Assembly: GCA_963849635.1 (NCBI GenBank)
Contig: CAWKIA010000004.1
Location: forward strand, 1-64,000
DNA length: 64,000 nucleotides
Source: CAVRUD01 sp963849635
Lineage (GTDB): Bacteria > Chloroflexota > Chloroflexia > Thermomicrobiales > UBA6265
Reading direction: 5' to 3'
Every line of letters begins with the position of its first letter. Position 1 is the stretch's first letter. The notes under the pieces were generated by a model, which saw only the letters and a list, made by a program, of their open reading frames with translations, searched no databases and was not told the DNA's origin. The translations under genes and the position numbers were made by a program. Positions 19,322 through 28,601 of this stretch are shown here, piece after piece.

Positions 19322-21387
19322 GTGACAGACCAAACCCCGGCGGTGCGGTTCTCAGATTCACCAGAACCGCGCTGGGAGATGCGCGCCGGTGCGGCGACAT
19401 GCGCGCTTGCCCTGGGGCCGAACGGCATCTGCCTGGAGGCGCTTCAGGATGAGACATCCCGCATCAGCTGGCATTTTGCGCCGGGCCATCCTGCCACCGT
19501 CTTCGCGCTGGCAGGTGGGCGGCTCAGTGCCGGCTCCTGGCGATTCCGCTCCTGGAATGCCACCGAGGGCGACCGGCACATCCACCTAACGATCGACCTC
19601 GAATCCGCAGGCGAGCACCCCGGTCTCACGCTCACCGAATCAATCTGGCTGGCGACAGACATCCCGGTCATGCGCCGCTGGGCAGAGATCGGCAACGCCG
19701 GAACCGATCAGGTAAACATCGAGCGAGTTCATCTGCTCGACATCGCACTTGACCATGATCCCGCTCTAATACCCGCTCCAGGTTTGCTCCGTCGATGCCT
19801 TCGCCGGTCACCGGCTGGACCGTTGGGAGCCAGGCGACGCCAACTTCGCGGTCCGCGAGCAGGTGCTGCAGCCCGGGGATGCGTCTGAAGTACGCCGTAG
19901 GGGCCTATCAGCAAGGCTGTTCATGGCTTGCGCTCGCCTCTGAATCGGCCGGGATGGCAGTCGGCCTCGAATACGACGGCGCGGCCGAGTTCCGCCTCTT
20001 CGACGCCGCTCGCACCTCCGGCGCGGCGGAATGGACCGCGCCCGCTCGGACCGTCTGCGGTGTCCACCTGACCGCCGCCCCGCTCGGACCGGTGAATGTC
20101 CCCCTGGCTCCCGGACAGACGTGGCGTAGTCCGGCTGCATTCTTCGCGCTCAGCGCGCCCGATTGGGATTCGGCGGCGCACGTCACCCATAGCCTGGTCG
20201 AGCGCCACCTGGCACCGCCGCCCCCAGATGACAACTTCCCCTACGTGATCTTCAACTCCTGGGGGTTTGCCCACGACATCAACCCGGACCAACTGCTCCA
20301 TTGCCTGGATGTCGCCGCGAGCATCGGGATAGAAGTCTTCGTCGCCGACTACGGCTGGGCCAGGGACGTCGGAGATTGGGTCTCGGTCGGGGACAGGATG
20401 CCGCCGCTACCGGAGTTACGCACGCTCGTCTACGAGCGCGGAATGAAGCTCGGCGCCTGGATGGGGTTTGCCAACGCCGGTCCCGCCTCGCCGGTGCTCA
20501 CCGAGCATCCCGACTGGCGTGCCCAACCCGACGACTGGGGCAGCTTCAAGAGCCGCGCCCTTTGTCTAGCCGAGCCGGAGGTGCGCGACTGGGTCGCCGC
20601 CGAGGTGATCCGGGTCGTTGCGGAGTACAGCCTCGACTATCTGGTCCACGACTTCGAGCTGATCTCCCCCTGCACCCATCCCGGCCACACCCACCCGCCC
20701 GATCCCGCCGGCTACCACAGCACGATGGGCTACACGGAGGTACTCCGCCGGGTCCGCGCCGCCCACCCCAATCTGGTCCTCGAAAACTGCCAGGGCGGCG
20801 GCCGCCTCATGACCTACGCCATGGTCCAGACCCACCACACCTCGATCACCAGCGACGGCCCCGTCCTGCGCGATGCCCTCGGCCGCCGCCAGGCCCTCTA
20901 CGGCGCCAGCTACCCCTTTCCCCTGCGCTTCTGCGACAACTACATGGAGGAGCGCCCGACCGACTACGCCTGCCACTCCTCGATGATCGGCGGCCCCTGG
21001 ATCCTGATGGACCAACTCACCGAATGGACGGCGGACGACATCGACTCCGCCCGCCGCAACGTCGCCCTCTACAAGCGGATCAGATCCCGCTTCCGCGACG
21101 CCAGGGTCGAGCACCTTCGCTGGCCCGACGGCGCCTCCTGGGACGCACTACAGGCGCAGCAGACGGACACCGGCGAGGGCGTGCTCTTTCTCTTCCAGCC
21201 ACCAGCCACGGCGGCCAAGAGCGTTACCGTGCAACTCCGCGGCCTCGATCCCGATCGGAGCTATCGCCTAACCTCCGGCGTCTCCGGCAAGGAGCAAACG
21301 GCCACTGGCGCCAGCTGGATGACCACCGGGCTCGTCGAGGATATGCCCCCCGGAACGAGCGACATCATCCTGATCGACCTGGCCTGA
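19322..21387 (+). CDS. GH36-like glycosidase, divergent (frameshifted)
   Basis: Predicted clan GH-D glycosidase without a signal peptide. GTG 19322 follows AGGAG six bases upstream. The N-terminal beta-domain runs to about 19780; frame changes near 19780 and 19890 follow, then an uninterrupted barrel and C-terminal domain to TGA 21387. The barrel starts with VIFNSWGFAHDINPD and VADYGWARD. The candidate nucleophile is Asp at 20650-20652 (YLVHDFELI) and the candidate acid/base is Asp at 20854-20856 (SITSDGP) after NCQGGGRLM, matching the order in GH36. It is clearly more divergent than the enzyme at 13458, so alpha-galactosidase activity is only one possibility; alpha-N-acetylgalactosaminidase or another alpha-linkage is possible. 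Confidence 0.72.
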
Positions 21388-21429
21388 TCCCATCCTGGGC
21401 GCTACGGTACCAGCAGCGTCAGGCGGAGC

Positions 21430-21456
21430 GCGGGCCGGACAGACACGCCGGCCCGC
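21430..21456. terminator. Bidirectional stem-loop between convergent genes
   Basis: A perfect 9-bp G/C stem (21430-21438 with 21448-21456) and a 9-base loop sit between the + strand glycosidase and the - strand propeller gene. No T-run on either side, so termination is inferred from position. Confidence 0.5.
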
Positions 21457-21471
21457 CGCGTCACCTCACCG

Positions 21472-23955
21472 CTAACGTGGAAAGTTGAACCGCCGGAGTA
21501 CGCCGGCGTAACCGGCGTCATCGGTGACGTAGATCGCTCCGCCGGGGCCAAACGCCATCCAGCCCGGGCTGTCCAGTCGTGCCTCGGGCTCGCCGGTGTT
21601 GCCCCATTGGTAGGCGAACTGCAGATCCGGCCCGAAGACGCGAATGAGGCCGTTGTTCTGGTCGCAGACGTGGATGTTGCCGCTTCCATCGACCCGGAGG
21701 AAGAACGCGTTGTTGTAGAACGGCGGTTGCTGGTCAGAGACGTCAAGTGTCCCAATTTGCTGCCTGGCCGAATCGAAGACACGCACCCGCCCTACGGCGA
21801 CCTCGGCGACGATGAGCCGCCCTTGTTCGTCGACAGCGATCCCAGCGGGACCAACCAGCGGGCCGTCCGTGGTGCCCGTTGCATCGAAACGGTCCAGGAA
21901 GGTGCCATCAGGGCTGAAGTGCTGGATGTCGTTACGCACGCTGTCCGCGACCAGGAGAGAGCCGTCCGGTAGGATCCAGATGTCACCGAGGGCCATGAAC
22001 TGTCCATCGCCTGTACCGGAGGGGAGACCCCATTCGCCGAGGTAGGCGCGATCCTTGTCGAAATGTTGGATGCGGTGGTTGTTGATGTCCGATACGTAGA
22101 ACGAGCCATCCTGGGCGAACGCGAGGAACGTTCCCGCACCGATGGCGCCGTCAAAGGCGAACTGGCCGGGCCCGGTGCCGGGCGATCCCCAGGTGCCAAG
22201 GTAGTAGCCCCCAGCATCGAAGAGCAAGAACTTGCCGGGCACATCTGCCACCCAGACCGTGCCGTCTGGGGCGACAACAACCGCCAAAGGAACGCTCAGC
22301 GGCTCCTGGTCACCGCCCCGGGTTGCCCACGCGAAGGTTGGCACCGTACTCGATACCGGCGTCCCGCTCGCTGGAGTTCCTACCGTGAGGTCCGCGGGGG
22401 TCGCGGTGAGCGGTACCGCGGCCGTATCGCTAAGTGCCGAGACTGTTCCGCTCGAGCTGTTGAGATAGAAGACACCGTCGACGACCATCGTGCCGGAGTC
22501 GCTACCGCCGTCAAGTTGGACGCGCCAGCGTTCGGCGCCTGTCGCCGCATCCAGCGCATAGGCAACGCCGGTATCAGTGGAAAAGTAGAGCGTGCCGCCG
22601 ACAAGCGCCGGAGACTCGATGGCGACGGTCCCGGCCTGGAACTGCCAACTGATCTCGCCGGTTTCGGCATCGAGGGCATAGAGGTTGCCGTCGCGGGTTG
22701 ATATGTAGACCATGGTGTCGCTTACGGCGGGGGTGAGGAAGGCCGAGGCGGTCGGAGAGACGAATCGCCACTTGAGGTCGCCGGTGGCGGCGTCAAGGCA
22801 GACGAAGGCTTCCTCGGCACCGCCGATCGTGTTCAGGTAGGCACTGCCGTTCGCGAGCGCGGGGTGGCCGATCGTCGTGGCGTCGGTGTCGTACGTCCAG
22901 ACGATGTCTCCCCCGGCGATGGAGAGACCGTAGATCGTGCCCTGCTGGTCGCCGAGGACGGCGAGGCCGTTGGCGACCGATGCCCCGCGCGACGCCTGCG
23001 CGTTCAGCGGCATGCGCCAAAGGACCTCGCCCGTTGCCGGATCGAAGGCGATGAAGTCGCCTCCACTCGGGACGTACCCCACCCCGTCCGATACCACCGG
23101 ATTCAGGTTGGGATCGATCTTGCCCTGCTCTGCGGTCCAGACAACGCCGCCATCGGAGCGGCGGATACGGACAAGATCCACTGCGGCGGCGCCCGAGGCG
23201 CTGCCGTAGACGATGAGTCCATCGCCATCGACCACCACCGTCGTGCCGTATCCCTCGGCGTGCCACAGCACCGCACCGGTGGCCGCATCGATGGCGGCGA
23301 TGCCGAGCCCGGTCGGGAGATAGAGGACGCCATCAGCAAGTGCCCCGCGGTCGAGGCTGGGGCCGAGATTGGCCTCACCCGCGGCAGGATAGGTCCAGAG
23401 CAAGCCCGGCTGGTCATCGATCTCAGGTCCCGGCGCGTTGCGCGTGCGAGTGGGATTCCCTCCGAACATCGGCCAATCGTGAACGACGTCGGTCGCTGGC
23501 GGCGTAGCCACCGGGGTTGACGTCTCCTGGAGCGGCGGCACGGCGATGCGCTGATCCTGGTGGTAGGTAAAGACAATCAGCGCGAAGATGGCGGCGATGA
23601 GAGCGGCGGTTGCCGCCCAGCTGAGCCCGGTTGACATCCTCGTGCGCATGTGTCGACGGCGGCTATAGGGACGTGGGAGAGCGGTCACAGAGATGGAGCG
23701 GGGCCGACCGTTGACGGGGATCGATAAGACCGGTAAGGCGGCGATAGTTGGATTCGCGTGCATAAGGTCCTCCCAGAGTTGACGCTTGAAGGTCGGGTCG
23801 GCGGTCGGTTGGTCGTCCAGCGCGTGCACTCGCCGGGCGAACGCCTCCAGGCCGGGGTCGAGATTCGGCATGTGCGCGGTGGACCGGCCCTGGATCAAGC
23901 GATCCCACCAGCGTTCGAAGATCGCGGCGTCCCGCGGGTGGCGCTCGTCGCTCAT
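21472..23955 (-). CDS. Membrane-anchored PQQ-like and NHL beta-propeller protein, ECF-coupled
   Basis: About 827 residues. The first 105 residues are soluble and charged, and one membrane helix spans about 110-131 (WAATAALIAAIFALIVF). An outside Thr/Pro-rich linker follows, then two beta-propeller halves: PQQ/quinoprotein-like blades (repeated LDAATGDLKWRF, LDAETGEISWQF, LDAATGAERWRV) from about residue 160 to 500, and NHL blades (SFYVSDINNHRIQHF, SLLVADSVRNDIQHF) from about 540 to the end. The ATG at 23955 overlaps the sigma-factor stop (ATGA), so the two are translationally coupled. This layout fits a transmembrane anti-sigma factor whose sensor is a double propeller. No classic zinc anti-sigma HxxxCxxC motif is visible, so the anti-sigma role is inference from position and topology. 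Confidence 0.8.
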   Translation of the reverse strand: MSDERHPRDAAIFERWWDRLIQGRSTAHMPNLDPGLEAFARRVHALDDQPTADPTFKRQLWEDLMHANPTIAALPVLSIPVNGRPRSISVTALPRPYSRRRHMRTRMSTGLSWAATAALIAAIFALIVFTYHQDQRIAVPPLQETSTPVATPPATDVVHDWPMFGGNPTRTRNAPGPEIDDQPGLLWTYPAAGEANLGPSLDRGALADGVLYLPTGLGIAAIDAATGAVLWHAEGYGTTVVVDGDGLIVYGSASGAAAVDLVRIRRSDGGVVWTAEQGKIDPNLNPVVSDGVGYVPSGGDFIAFDPATGEVLWRMPLNAQASRGASVANGLAVLGDQQGTIYGLSIAGGDIVWTYDTDATTIGHPALANGSAYLNTIGGAEEAFVCLDAATGDLKWRFVSPTASAFLTPAVSDTMVYISTRDGNLYALDAETGEISWQFQAGTVAIESPALVGGTLYFSTDTGVAYALDAATGAERWRVQLDGGSDSGTMVVDGVFYLNSSSGTVSALSDTAAVPLTATPADLTVGTPASGTPVSSTVPTFAWATRGGDQEPLSVPLAVVVAPDGTVWVADVPGKFLLFDAGGYYLGTWGSPGTGPGQFAFDGAIGAGTFLAFAQDGSFYVSDINNHRIQHFDKDRAYLGEWGLPSGTGDGQFMALGDIWILPDGSLLVADSVRNDIQHFSPDGTFLDRFDATGTTDGPLVGPAGIAVDEQGRLIVAEVAVGRVRVFDSARQQIGTLDVSDQQPPFYNNAFFLRVDGSGNIHVCDQNNGLIRVFGPDLQFAYQWGNTGEPEARLDSPGWMAFGPGGAIYVTDDAGYAGVLRRFNFPR

Positions 23956-24560
23956 CGCGCGCCTCCTCTCTGGGTCGCTGGGGTGAGCAAGTAGTCGCGC
24001 AGCCGCAGCATCGCGCGGTGGTGGGTCTGGCGGACCCACTCGGTCGTGCGGCCGTTGCCGAGGATCTGGGCGACCTCGGCGCAGGCGAAGCCGTCGAGCC
24101 GCAAGGTAACGACGCGGCGCCATTCGTCCGGCAGGGTGCCGAGGGCGAGGCGGAGCTGGTCGCGGTCAATGGCGGCGAACGCCAATTCCTCCGGCCCGGC
24201 GACCGGATCGGGGAAATCGCCCGCCTCGTCGAAGGGCAGACTTGGGCGAGCGGCTCGGGCCGCGTCGCGCAGGGCGTTGTCGGCGATCGTGAAGATCCAG
24301 GCCTTGAAGGATCCGCCGCGGAACGTATGCAGTCTCTCGAGGACTTTGCGAAAGACGAGGGCAGTGACGTCTTCCGCGGCCTCCCGTTCACCGAGGCTGC
24401 GGTAGCAGTGGCGATAGATCGCGTCGACGTAGCGCTCGTAGAGCGGGGCGAAGGCACGACAGTCGACGAGGGCGCGCACGACGATCTCGTCCTCGTCGTC
24501 GGTCGTCCCGACGGCGGGATTCGCCTGTGCCATTGGCTGTCGGCGAAGGCGCAAGGCCAT
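23952..24560 (-). CDS. ECF RNA polymerase sigma factor
   Basis: 202 residues with both required domains. Region 2 is FAPLYERYVDAIYRHCYRSLGEREAAEDVTALVF through FKAWIFTIADNALRD (about 35-100). Region 4 is LPDEWRRVVTLRLDGFACAEVAQILGNGRTTEWVRQTHHRAMLRLRDYL (about 140-190). ATG 24560 is preferred, with GGAG upstream; ATG 24533 also works. Its TGA overlaps the next ATG, coupling it to the propeller protein, the likely regulator. Upstream on this strand, TGTCACGTTTTTT and CGGTAGAG near 24613-24648 could be a self-recognised ECF promoter. Confidence 0.9.
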   Translation of the reverse strand: MALRLRRQPMAQANPAVGTTDDEDEIVVRALVDCRAFAPLYERYVDAIYRHCYRSLGEREAAEDVTALVFRKVLERLHTFRGGSFKAWIFTIADNALRDAARAARPSLPFDEAGDFPDPVAGPEELAFAAIDRDQLRLALGTLPDEWRRVVTLRLDGFACAEVAQILGNGRTTEWVRQTHHRAMLRLRDYLLTPATQRGGAR

Positions 24561-24612
24561 GACGAGGCTCCGACGTGCGCGAGTCCAAGGTCACCTGGAT
24601 CAGCATTGTGAT

Positions 24613-24648
24613 CGTCCTACTCTACCGAAACGGATCAAACGAAAAAAC
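24613..24648 (-). promoter_or_regulatory. Candidate ECF-type autoregulatory promoter
   Basis: Read on the - strand: TGTCACGTTTTTTCG, then CGGTAGAGTAGG about 15 bases on. The spacing suits an ECF promoter and it lies about 50-90 bases before the sigma-factor start. No second copy was found to support the motif. Confidence 0.3.
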
Positions 24649-24705
24649 GTGACAGATCGTGACCACATCTCCGATGTGGCCACCCACTGGGCCTGAAAAG
24701 GGAAA

Positions 24706-24729
24706 CGGCAGGAGGAATTCCTCCTGCCG
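24706..24729 (-). terminator. Rho-independent terminator of the LLM oxidoreductase gene
   Basis: A perfect 24-base palindrome (CGGCAGGAGGAA and its complement) is followed on the - strand by TTTCCCTTTTC. It lies about 50 bases past the stop codon at 24782. Confidence 0.7.
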
Positions 24730-24781
24730 CTTCTCGACGTTGGCCTTGTTCTCGGTCCCGGTTTAGGAGCCGCGCTCCTTC

Positions 24782-25639
24782 CTACCGCGACAACTCCGAC
24801 CGCATTTCCGGGATCCACTTCTCAGAGATTGCTGTGAGTGTCTCCACTCCCGCCGGGTCGCTCGGGGCGGAAAGGAGCAACTGGCGGGCGCCAACCGCGT
24901 AGTAGGCCCGCGTCCGCTCGACGAAGTCCTGCTCGGTCATCGTCGGGCGCCAGACGCGGGACGATCCGACCACGCTCTCCGGGTCGCGTCCGGCATCGCG
25001 GGCGTGACCGCGGATCGTCGTCAGGCTGGCCCCAAACTCGTCCGGCTCCAGCGAGGCGTCCCAGAGGTCGGCGTGCTTGCCGGTCACCTTCAGCATCCGC
25101 GGCTTCGTGCCGCCGACGAGGATGGGGATGTGGCCGTTGACCGGTTTGGGCACAAAGGGCGTGTCAACCAGGTTGTAGTACTTGCCCTGATAGTTGGTGC
25201 GGTCGTTCGTCTCCAGCAGCTTGATGATCTCAAGGGCCTCATCGAGCATCCCGACCCTGTCCCCCGCACTGGGGAAGGGGATCGTGTAAGCGGCGTGCTC
25301 CGGCTCGTTCCAGCCCGCGCCGATGCCGAGGATCGCGCGGCCACCGCTCATGTAGTCGATCGTGACCATCTCTTTTGCCAGAATTGCCGGGTTGCGATGC
25401 GTGTTGCCGTAGGTCAGCACGCCCAACATCGGCTTGGAGACAGTCATCGCCAGGGCGGCCATCGTCGTCGACGCCTCGAAGGCGTCGTTGTCGATGCTGT
25501 CGCCCAGCGAATGGAAGTGGTCATTCAGCCAGATCGAGTCGAACCCCAGCGACTCCCCCAGCTTCCACAGTTCGACGTTCTTCTCCCAGGTCTTGTGCTG
25601 CGGCGAGACGACCAACCCAAACGTCAACCCTTGCGTCAC
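24782..25639 (-). CDS. LLM-class, probably F420-dependent, oxidoreductase
   Basis: 285-residue TIM-barrel flavin/deazaflavin oxidoreductase. GTG 25639 is chosen because GGAGG lies eight bases upstream; a longer frame with no other good site extends further. Family markers are FGLVVSPQHKTWEKN at the start, GFDSIWLNDHF, the SKPMLGVLTYGNTHRNPAILAKEM strand, GRAILGIGAGWNEPEH, and GKYYNLVDTPFVPKPV...PILVGG. The ILGIGAGW loop near residue 110 is typical of F420-binding LLM enzymes in actinobacteria and Chloroflexota. It is alone in its transcription unit, with its own terminator, so its substrate cannot be guessed from neighbours. Confidence 0.88.
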   Translation of the reverse strand: MTQGLTFGLVVSPQHKTWEKNVELWKLGESLGFDSIWLNDHFHSLGDSIDNDAFEASTTMAALAMTVSKPMLGVLTYGNTHRNPAILAKEMVTIDYMSGGRAILGIGAGWNEPEHAAYTIPFPSAGDRVGMLDEALEIIKLLETNDRTNYQGKYYNLVDTPFVPKPVNGHIPILVGGTKPRMLKVTGKHADLWDASLEPDEFGASLTTIRGHARDAGRDPESVVGSSRVWRPTMTEQDFVERTRAYYAVGARQLLLSAPSDPAGVETLTAISEKWIPEMRSELSR

Positions 25640-25877
25640 GCCACATTCCTCCCGTGCAATTGCCCGAACAGCGTTCAATGCTCCACGGACATTGTATCGC
25701 CGCATGTCCGGATCCTCGCTGGCCCCGGTTAGGAGCGCGCCACCGCGAGCACGACGCGGGACCTTCTCACCCATGCCGCGTTAATCTCACTGGACGCGTC
25801 TTTCGATCCACGTTTGACCAGTTGAGCAGCCGGAGCGGTGATCAACCAGGCGGCTCTCTAGGCAACAAGGGCGTCAT

Positions 25878-26369
25878 GTGAGTGCGGAACAGGCAACATT
25901 ACGGCGGGATTTCGCCGCGAAGGAGCCGCTAACCATTGGCCTCCAACCCGAGCCGGTGGGAGCCGGGGCCAGCGCGGCGGGCGAGGACGACGCGACGCTC
26001 GTCGCCCGGGCAATGCGCGACCGGGCAGCCTTCGGGCAGATCTACGACCGCTACGCGACCCGGGTCTTTCGCTACTGCTACCGGCGCCTGGGAGAACGCG
26101 AGCTGGCGGAGGATGCCACCTCGCAGGTCTTCATCAAGGCACTTCAGTCACTCCCGTCCTACCGGGAGACCGGGTCGTTCGTGGGCTGGCTCTTCGCCAT
26201 CGCCTTCTCAACCACGACCGATTTCCAGCGCCGGCGACGGCCGACCGAGGGGCTGGATGACGCCGATGGCCTATCCAAGCATGGCAACCTCGTCGTTTGG
26301 GCTCAGGTCGACGGCCGGTGGGTCATCGACGAAGTCCTCGAGGTAGGCGAAGACCCGATCCAAGGCTAA
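25878..26369 (+). pseudogene. ECF sigma factor truncated after region 2, with a foreign tail
   Basis: GTG 25878. Residues 36-125 are a good ECF region 2 (DATLVARAMRDRAAFGQIYDRYATRVFRYCYRRLGERELAEDATSQVF through VGWLFAIAFSTTTDFQRRRR). Region 4 is absent. Instead, the frame runs straight into about 30 residues ending WAQVDGRWVIDEVLEVGEDPIQG, which look like the last strands of a SnoaL/NTF2-like domain. The stop is about 30 bases before the left end of an IS701-like element. The simplest reading is a deletion next to the IS that joined the 5' part of a sigma gene to the 3' end of another gene. Without region 4 it should not direct -35 recognition. Confidence 0.7.
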
Positions 26370-26401
26370 CCACGATCGGGCGGCATCACGCAACGACAAT
26401 C

Positions 26402-28029
26402 GAGCGCGGGCGGCGGGGTGCGCCGCCCCTGGCTTTGGCCTTTTCGGGGAGGGGGTTGTGGCAGGGGGCGACCGCCGGTACGCTCGATGGTCTTCGACCG
26501 CGCATTCCGCGCCAGGAGGCCGCCCGCATGGAGTCTACCAAACGCCCCGCGCCCTTTCCCTTGACGACCGTCTTCTTCGCCCTGCTGGCCGCCCACCGGG
26601 CCGCCTGCCAGCAAGAGCGCACCTTCCACCGCCTGAGTGCCTTCGCGGTGGGGTGGCTGTTGACGCTGGGGCGGCCACGGTCACCCGGGTGCTGGCGGTC
26701 CTGGGGTTGGTCGAGGTTGACTGGAGCGCGTTCTACCGCCTCCTCGGGCGCGACCGCGTCGCCTACGACACGCTCAGCCGCGAGTTGCTGCGCCAGACGC
26801 TGGACCTGGCCCCGGCCGATGGACCCTACCTGGTGGCGGTGGACGGCACCACCATCCCGCGCCGCAGCCGCACGATGCCGGGGACGGTGGCTGCGGGCGG
26901 CGGGACCGCCCCGTTCAACCGGGGGCTGGCCCGCTACGAACGCTTCGTCGATCTGTGCTGGCGGCCCTGCCCTCGCCTGCGGGCTACAGCCGGGCGGTGC
27001 CCTTGCGCTAGCTGCCTGCCTTCACGCCGAAGGCGGTCCCGGCGGCGGGACATCCACCATGCCCCGAGTGGACGGCCGGCCTCGCCGCCCTCGGCTGGGT
27101 GCGGCGCGAGTTGGACGCGCTCGGGCGCTCCGCCCAGCGGCTGGTGGTGGTCGCCGACGCGACCTACGCCACCGTCGAGTTATGGAAGCGGTTGCCGGCC
27201 GGGGTGGTGCTCCTGGCCCGGTGCGCCAAGAACCGGGCCCTCTTCACCTTGCCCACCCCGCCCGCCCCTGGCCAGAAGGGCCGGACCCGGCTCTACGGTG
27301 CGCAGGCGCCCCACCCGGGCGACTGGCTGGCTGAGCAGGCAGGGTGGCGGCAAGCGGCGGTCGCGGTCCGGGGGCGAATGCTGCGCCCGCGCTACCGGGT
27401 CGAGGGGCCGTATCGGCTCAAGGGGGCGGCGGCGCATCCCGTCTTCCTCCTGGTCGTCAAGGGGGTTGACCGCCGGAGCCGCAAGCTCCGGCGCGACCCG
27501 ACCCATTGGCTGGTCAGCGCCCAGGCAATCCCCGACGGCGGTTGGGCGCTGCCGGCGCCGGTCGAGGCGCTCTTGGCGTGGGCCTGGCAGCGCTGGGAGA
27601 TCGAGGTGGCCCACCGGGAGCAGAAGACCACCTTCGGCCTGGGCGATCCCCAGTGCTGGACGCCGCGCTCGACCGTCACCTCGGTCCAGGTCGCCGGCCG
27701 GCTCTACGGGGTGGTGCTCCTGACCGGCCTCACCGTCTGGGGGCTGGGGCGACCGCCCGCCGAGGTGCCCACGACGCGCTGGTGGCGGGGGAGCGCGCGC
27801 TGGAGCCCAGACCAACTCTGGACGGCCCTGCGCTCAGAGCTGTGGGATCTGGGCGAGTTCGGCCCGTTTGGGGCGGGACGGCGTGTAACTGGCCCGAAAT
27901 GGCCGACTGGGCGGCAGCCCAGACCAACGCGCTGCGCGCCGCCAGCCTCACATGACCCTCCACCCCCGCCCACACCCCGGCAAAACAGCCAAAGTCCGGG
28001 GGCGGCGGGCATCAGCCCGCCGCCCGCTC
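26402..28029 (+). mobile_element. IS701-like insertion sequence (decayed)
   Basis: About 1.63 kb. The left end (GAGCGCGGGCGGCGGGG... CTTTGGCCTTTTCGGGG) and the reverse complement of the right end (GAGCGGGCGGCGGG... CTTTGGCTGTTTTGCCGGGG) match over about 55 bases as imperfect terminal inverted repeats, each holding its own small hairpin. A flanking target duplication could not be recognised. The single transposase gene inside is broken. Confidence 0.72.
26528..27955 (+). pseudogene. DDE transposase of the IS701-like element
   Basis: Starts ATG 26528 (MESTKRPAPFPLTTVFFALL). DDE-type residues are visible: first Asp in VAVDGTTIPRRSRTMPGT near base 26840, second Asp in LVVVADATYATVELW near base 27155, and Glu within WQRWEIEVAHREQKTTFGLGDPQ near base 27600, the latter typical of IS701/IS4-type transposases. 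Frame changes near 26670, 26960 and 27885 and an in-frame TAG at 27009-27011 (where a Trp codon would fit) break it. The stop codon makes true decay more likely here than for other frameshifted genes. The end of the protein is read as NWPEMADWAAAQTNALRAASLT. Confidence 0.75.
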
Positions 28030-28081
28030 GCTTTGCGGTGCCATTCGCCTTTGACTGCCACGCCATCGCGCGCCTTCGAAC

Positions 28082-28552
28082 TCAGGCCGACGGCGTGGCG
28101 GGCGCCTCCGCGCTCATCCGGATCGACGCGATGGAGAAGGCGACCGGCGCATTCGCATCGTTGCGGACCTGCCCACCGGTGAGCGGGGTCATGACGAAGT
28201 AGTCGCCCGCCGTGGCCGCGAACTCGGTGTTGGCGGCAACCTCCTCGGACCCGCCGTCACGGTGGACGGTAACGGGCGCATCCAGTGTCAGGGTCGCTGC
28301 CCCCTCCTCCACGTAGACCAGATCCAGGGTCGGCGTGGGAGCGACCTCGTAGACGGTTCCGGGCGCGAACACGAGCGTGTAGGCGGTCGGATCGGCGGCG
28401 CCCTCGGCGAACACGGCGTCGGTGGCCGTCACCCCGGGCGCAATCTCGAACCCGGCCGGCGGCGAACCCTCCTGCGCGGCGCCGGGACGGACCGCAATCG
28501 CCCCGGCGGTGATCAGCAGAACAACGGACAGCAACACGATTGCGCGCGGCAT
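28082..28552 (-). CDS. Secreted cupin-domain protein
   Basis: 156 residues. GAGGAGGGT precedes the ATG at 28552. A Sec signal peptide (LLSVVLLITAGAIAVRPGAAQ) is followed by a small beta-rich domain with cupin features: GTVYEVAPTPTLDLVYVEEGAATLTLDAPVTV and a second strand set TAGDYFVMTPLTGGQVRN. Metal ligands of the first cupin motif (two His) are not obvious, so it may be a non-catalytic cupin. An Ala/Pro/Thr tail (EAPATPSA) ends it. The gene is squeezed between the two insertion sequences; both lie within about 55 bases of its ends, so its promoter may be lost or supplied by the ISKra4-type element. Confidence 0.75.
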   Translation of the reverse strand: MPRAIVLLSVVLLITAGAIAVRPGAAQEGSPPAGFEIAPGVTATDAVFAEGAADPTAYTLVFAPGTVYEVAPTPTLDLVYVEEGAATLTLDAPVTVHRDGGSEEVAANTEFAATAGDYFVMTPLTGGQVRNDANAPVAFSIASIRMSAEAPATPSA

Positions 28553-28601
28553 ATCGACCCTCCTCGACCGTACACGACCGCCCCGTGGCGACTGCCGGGC
28601 G

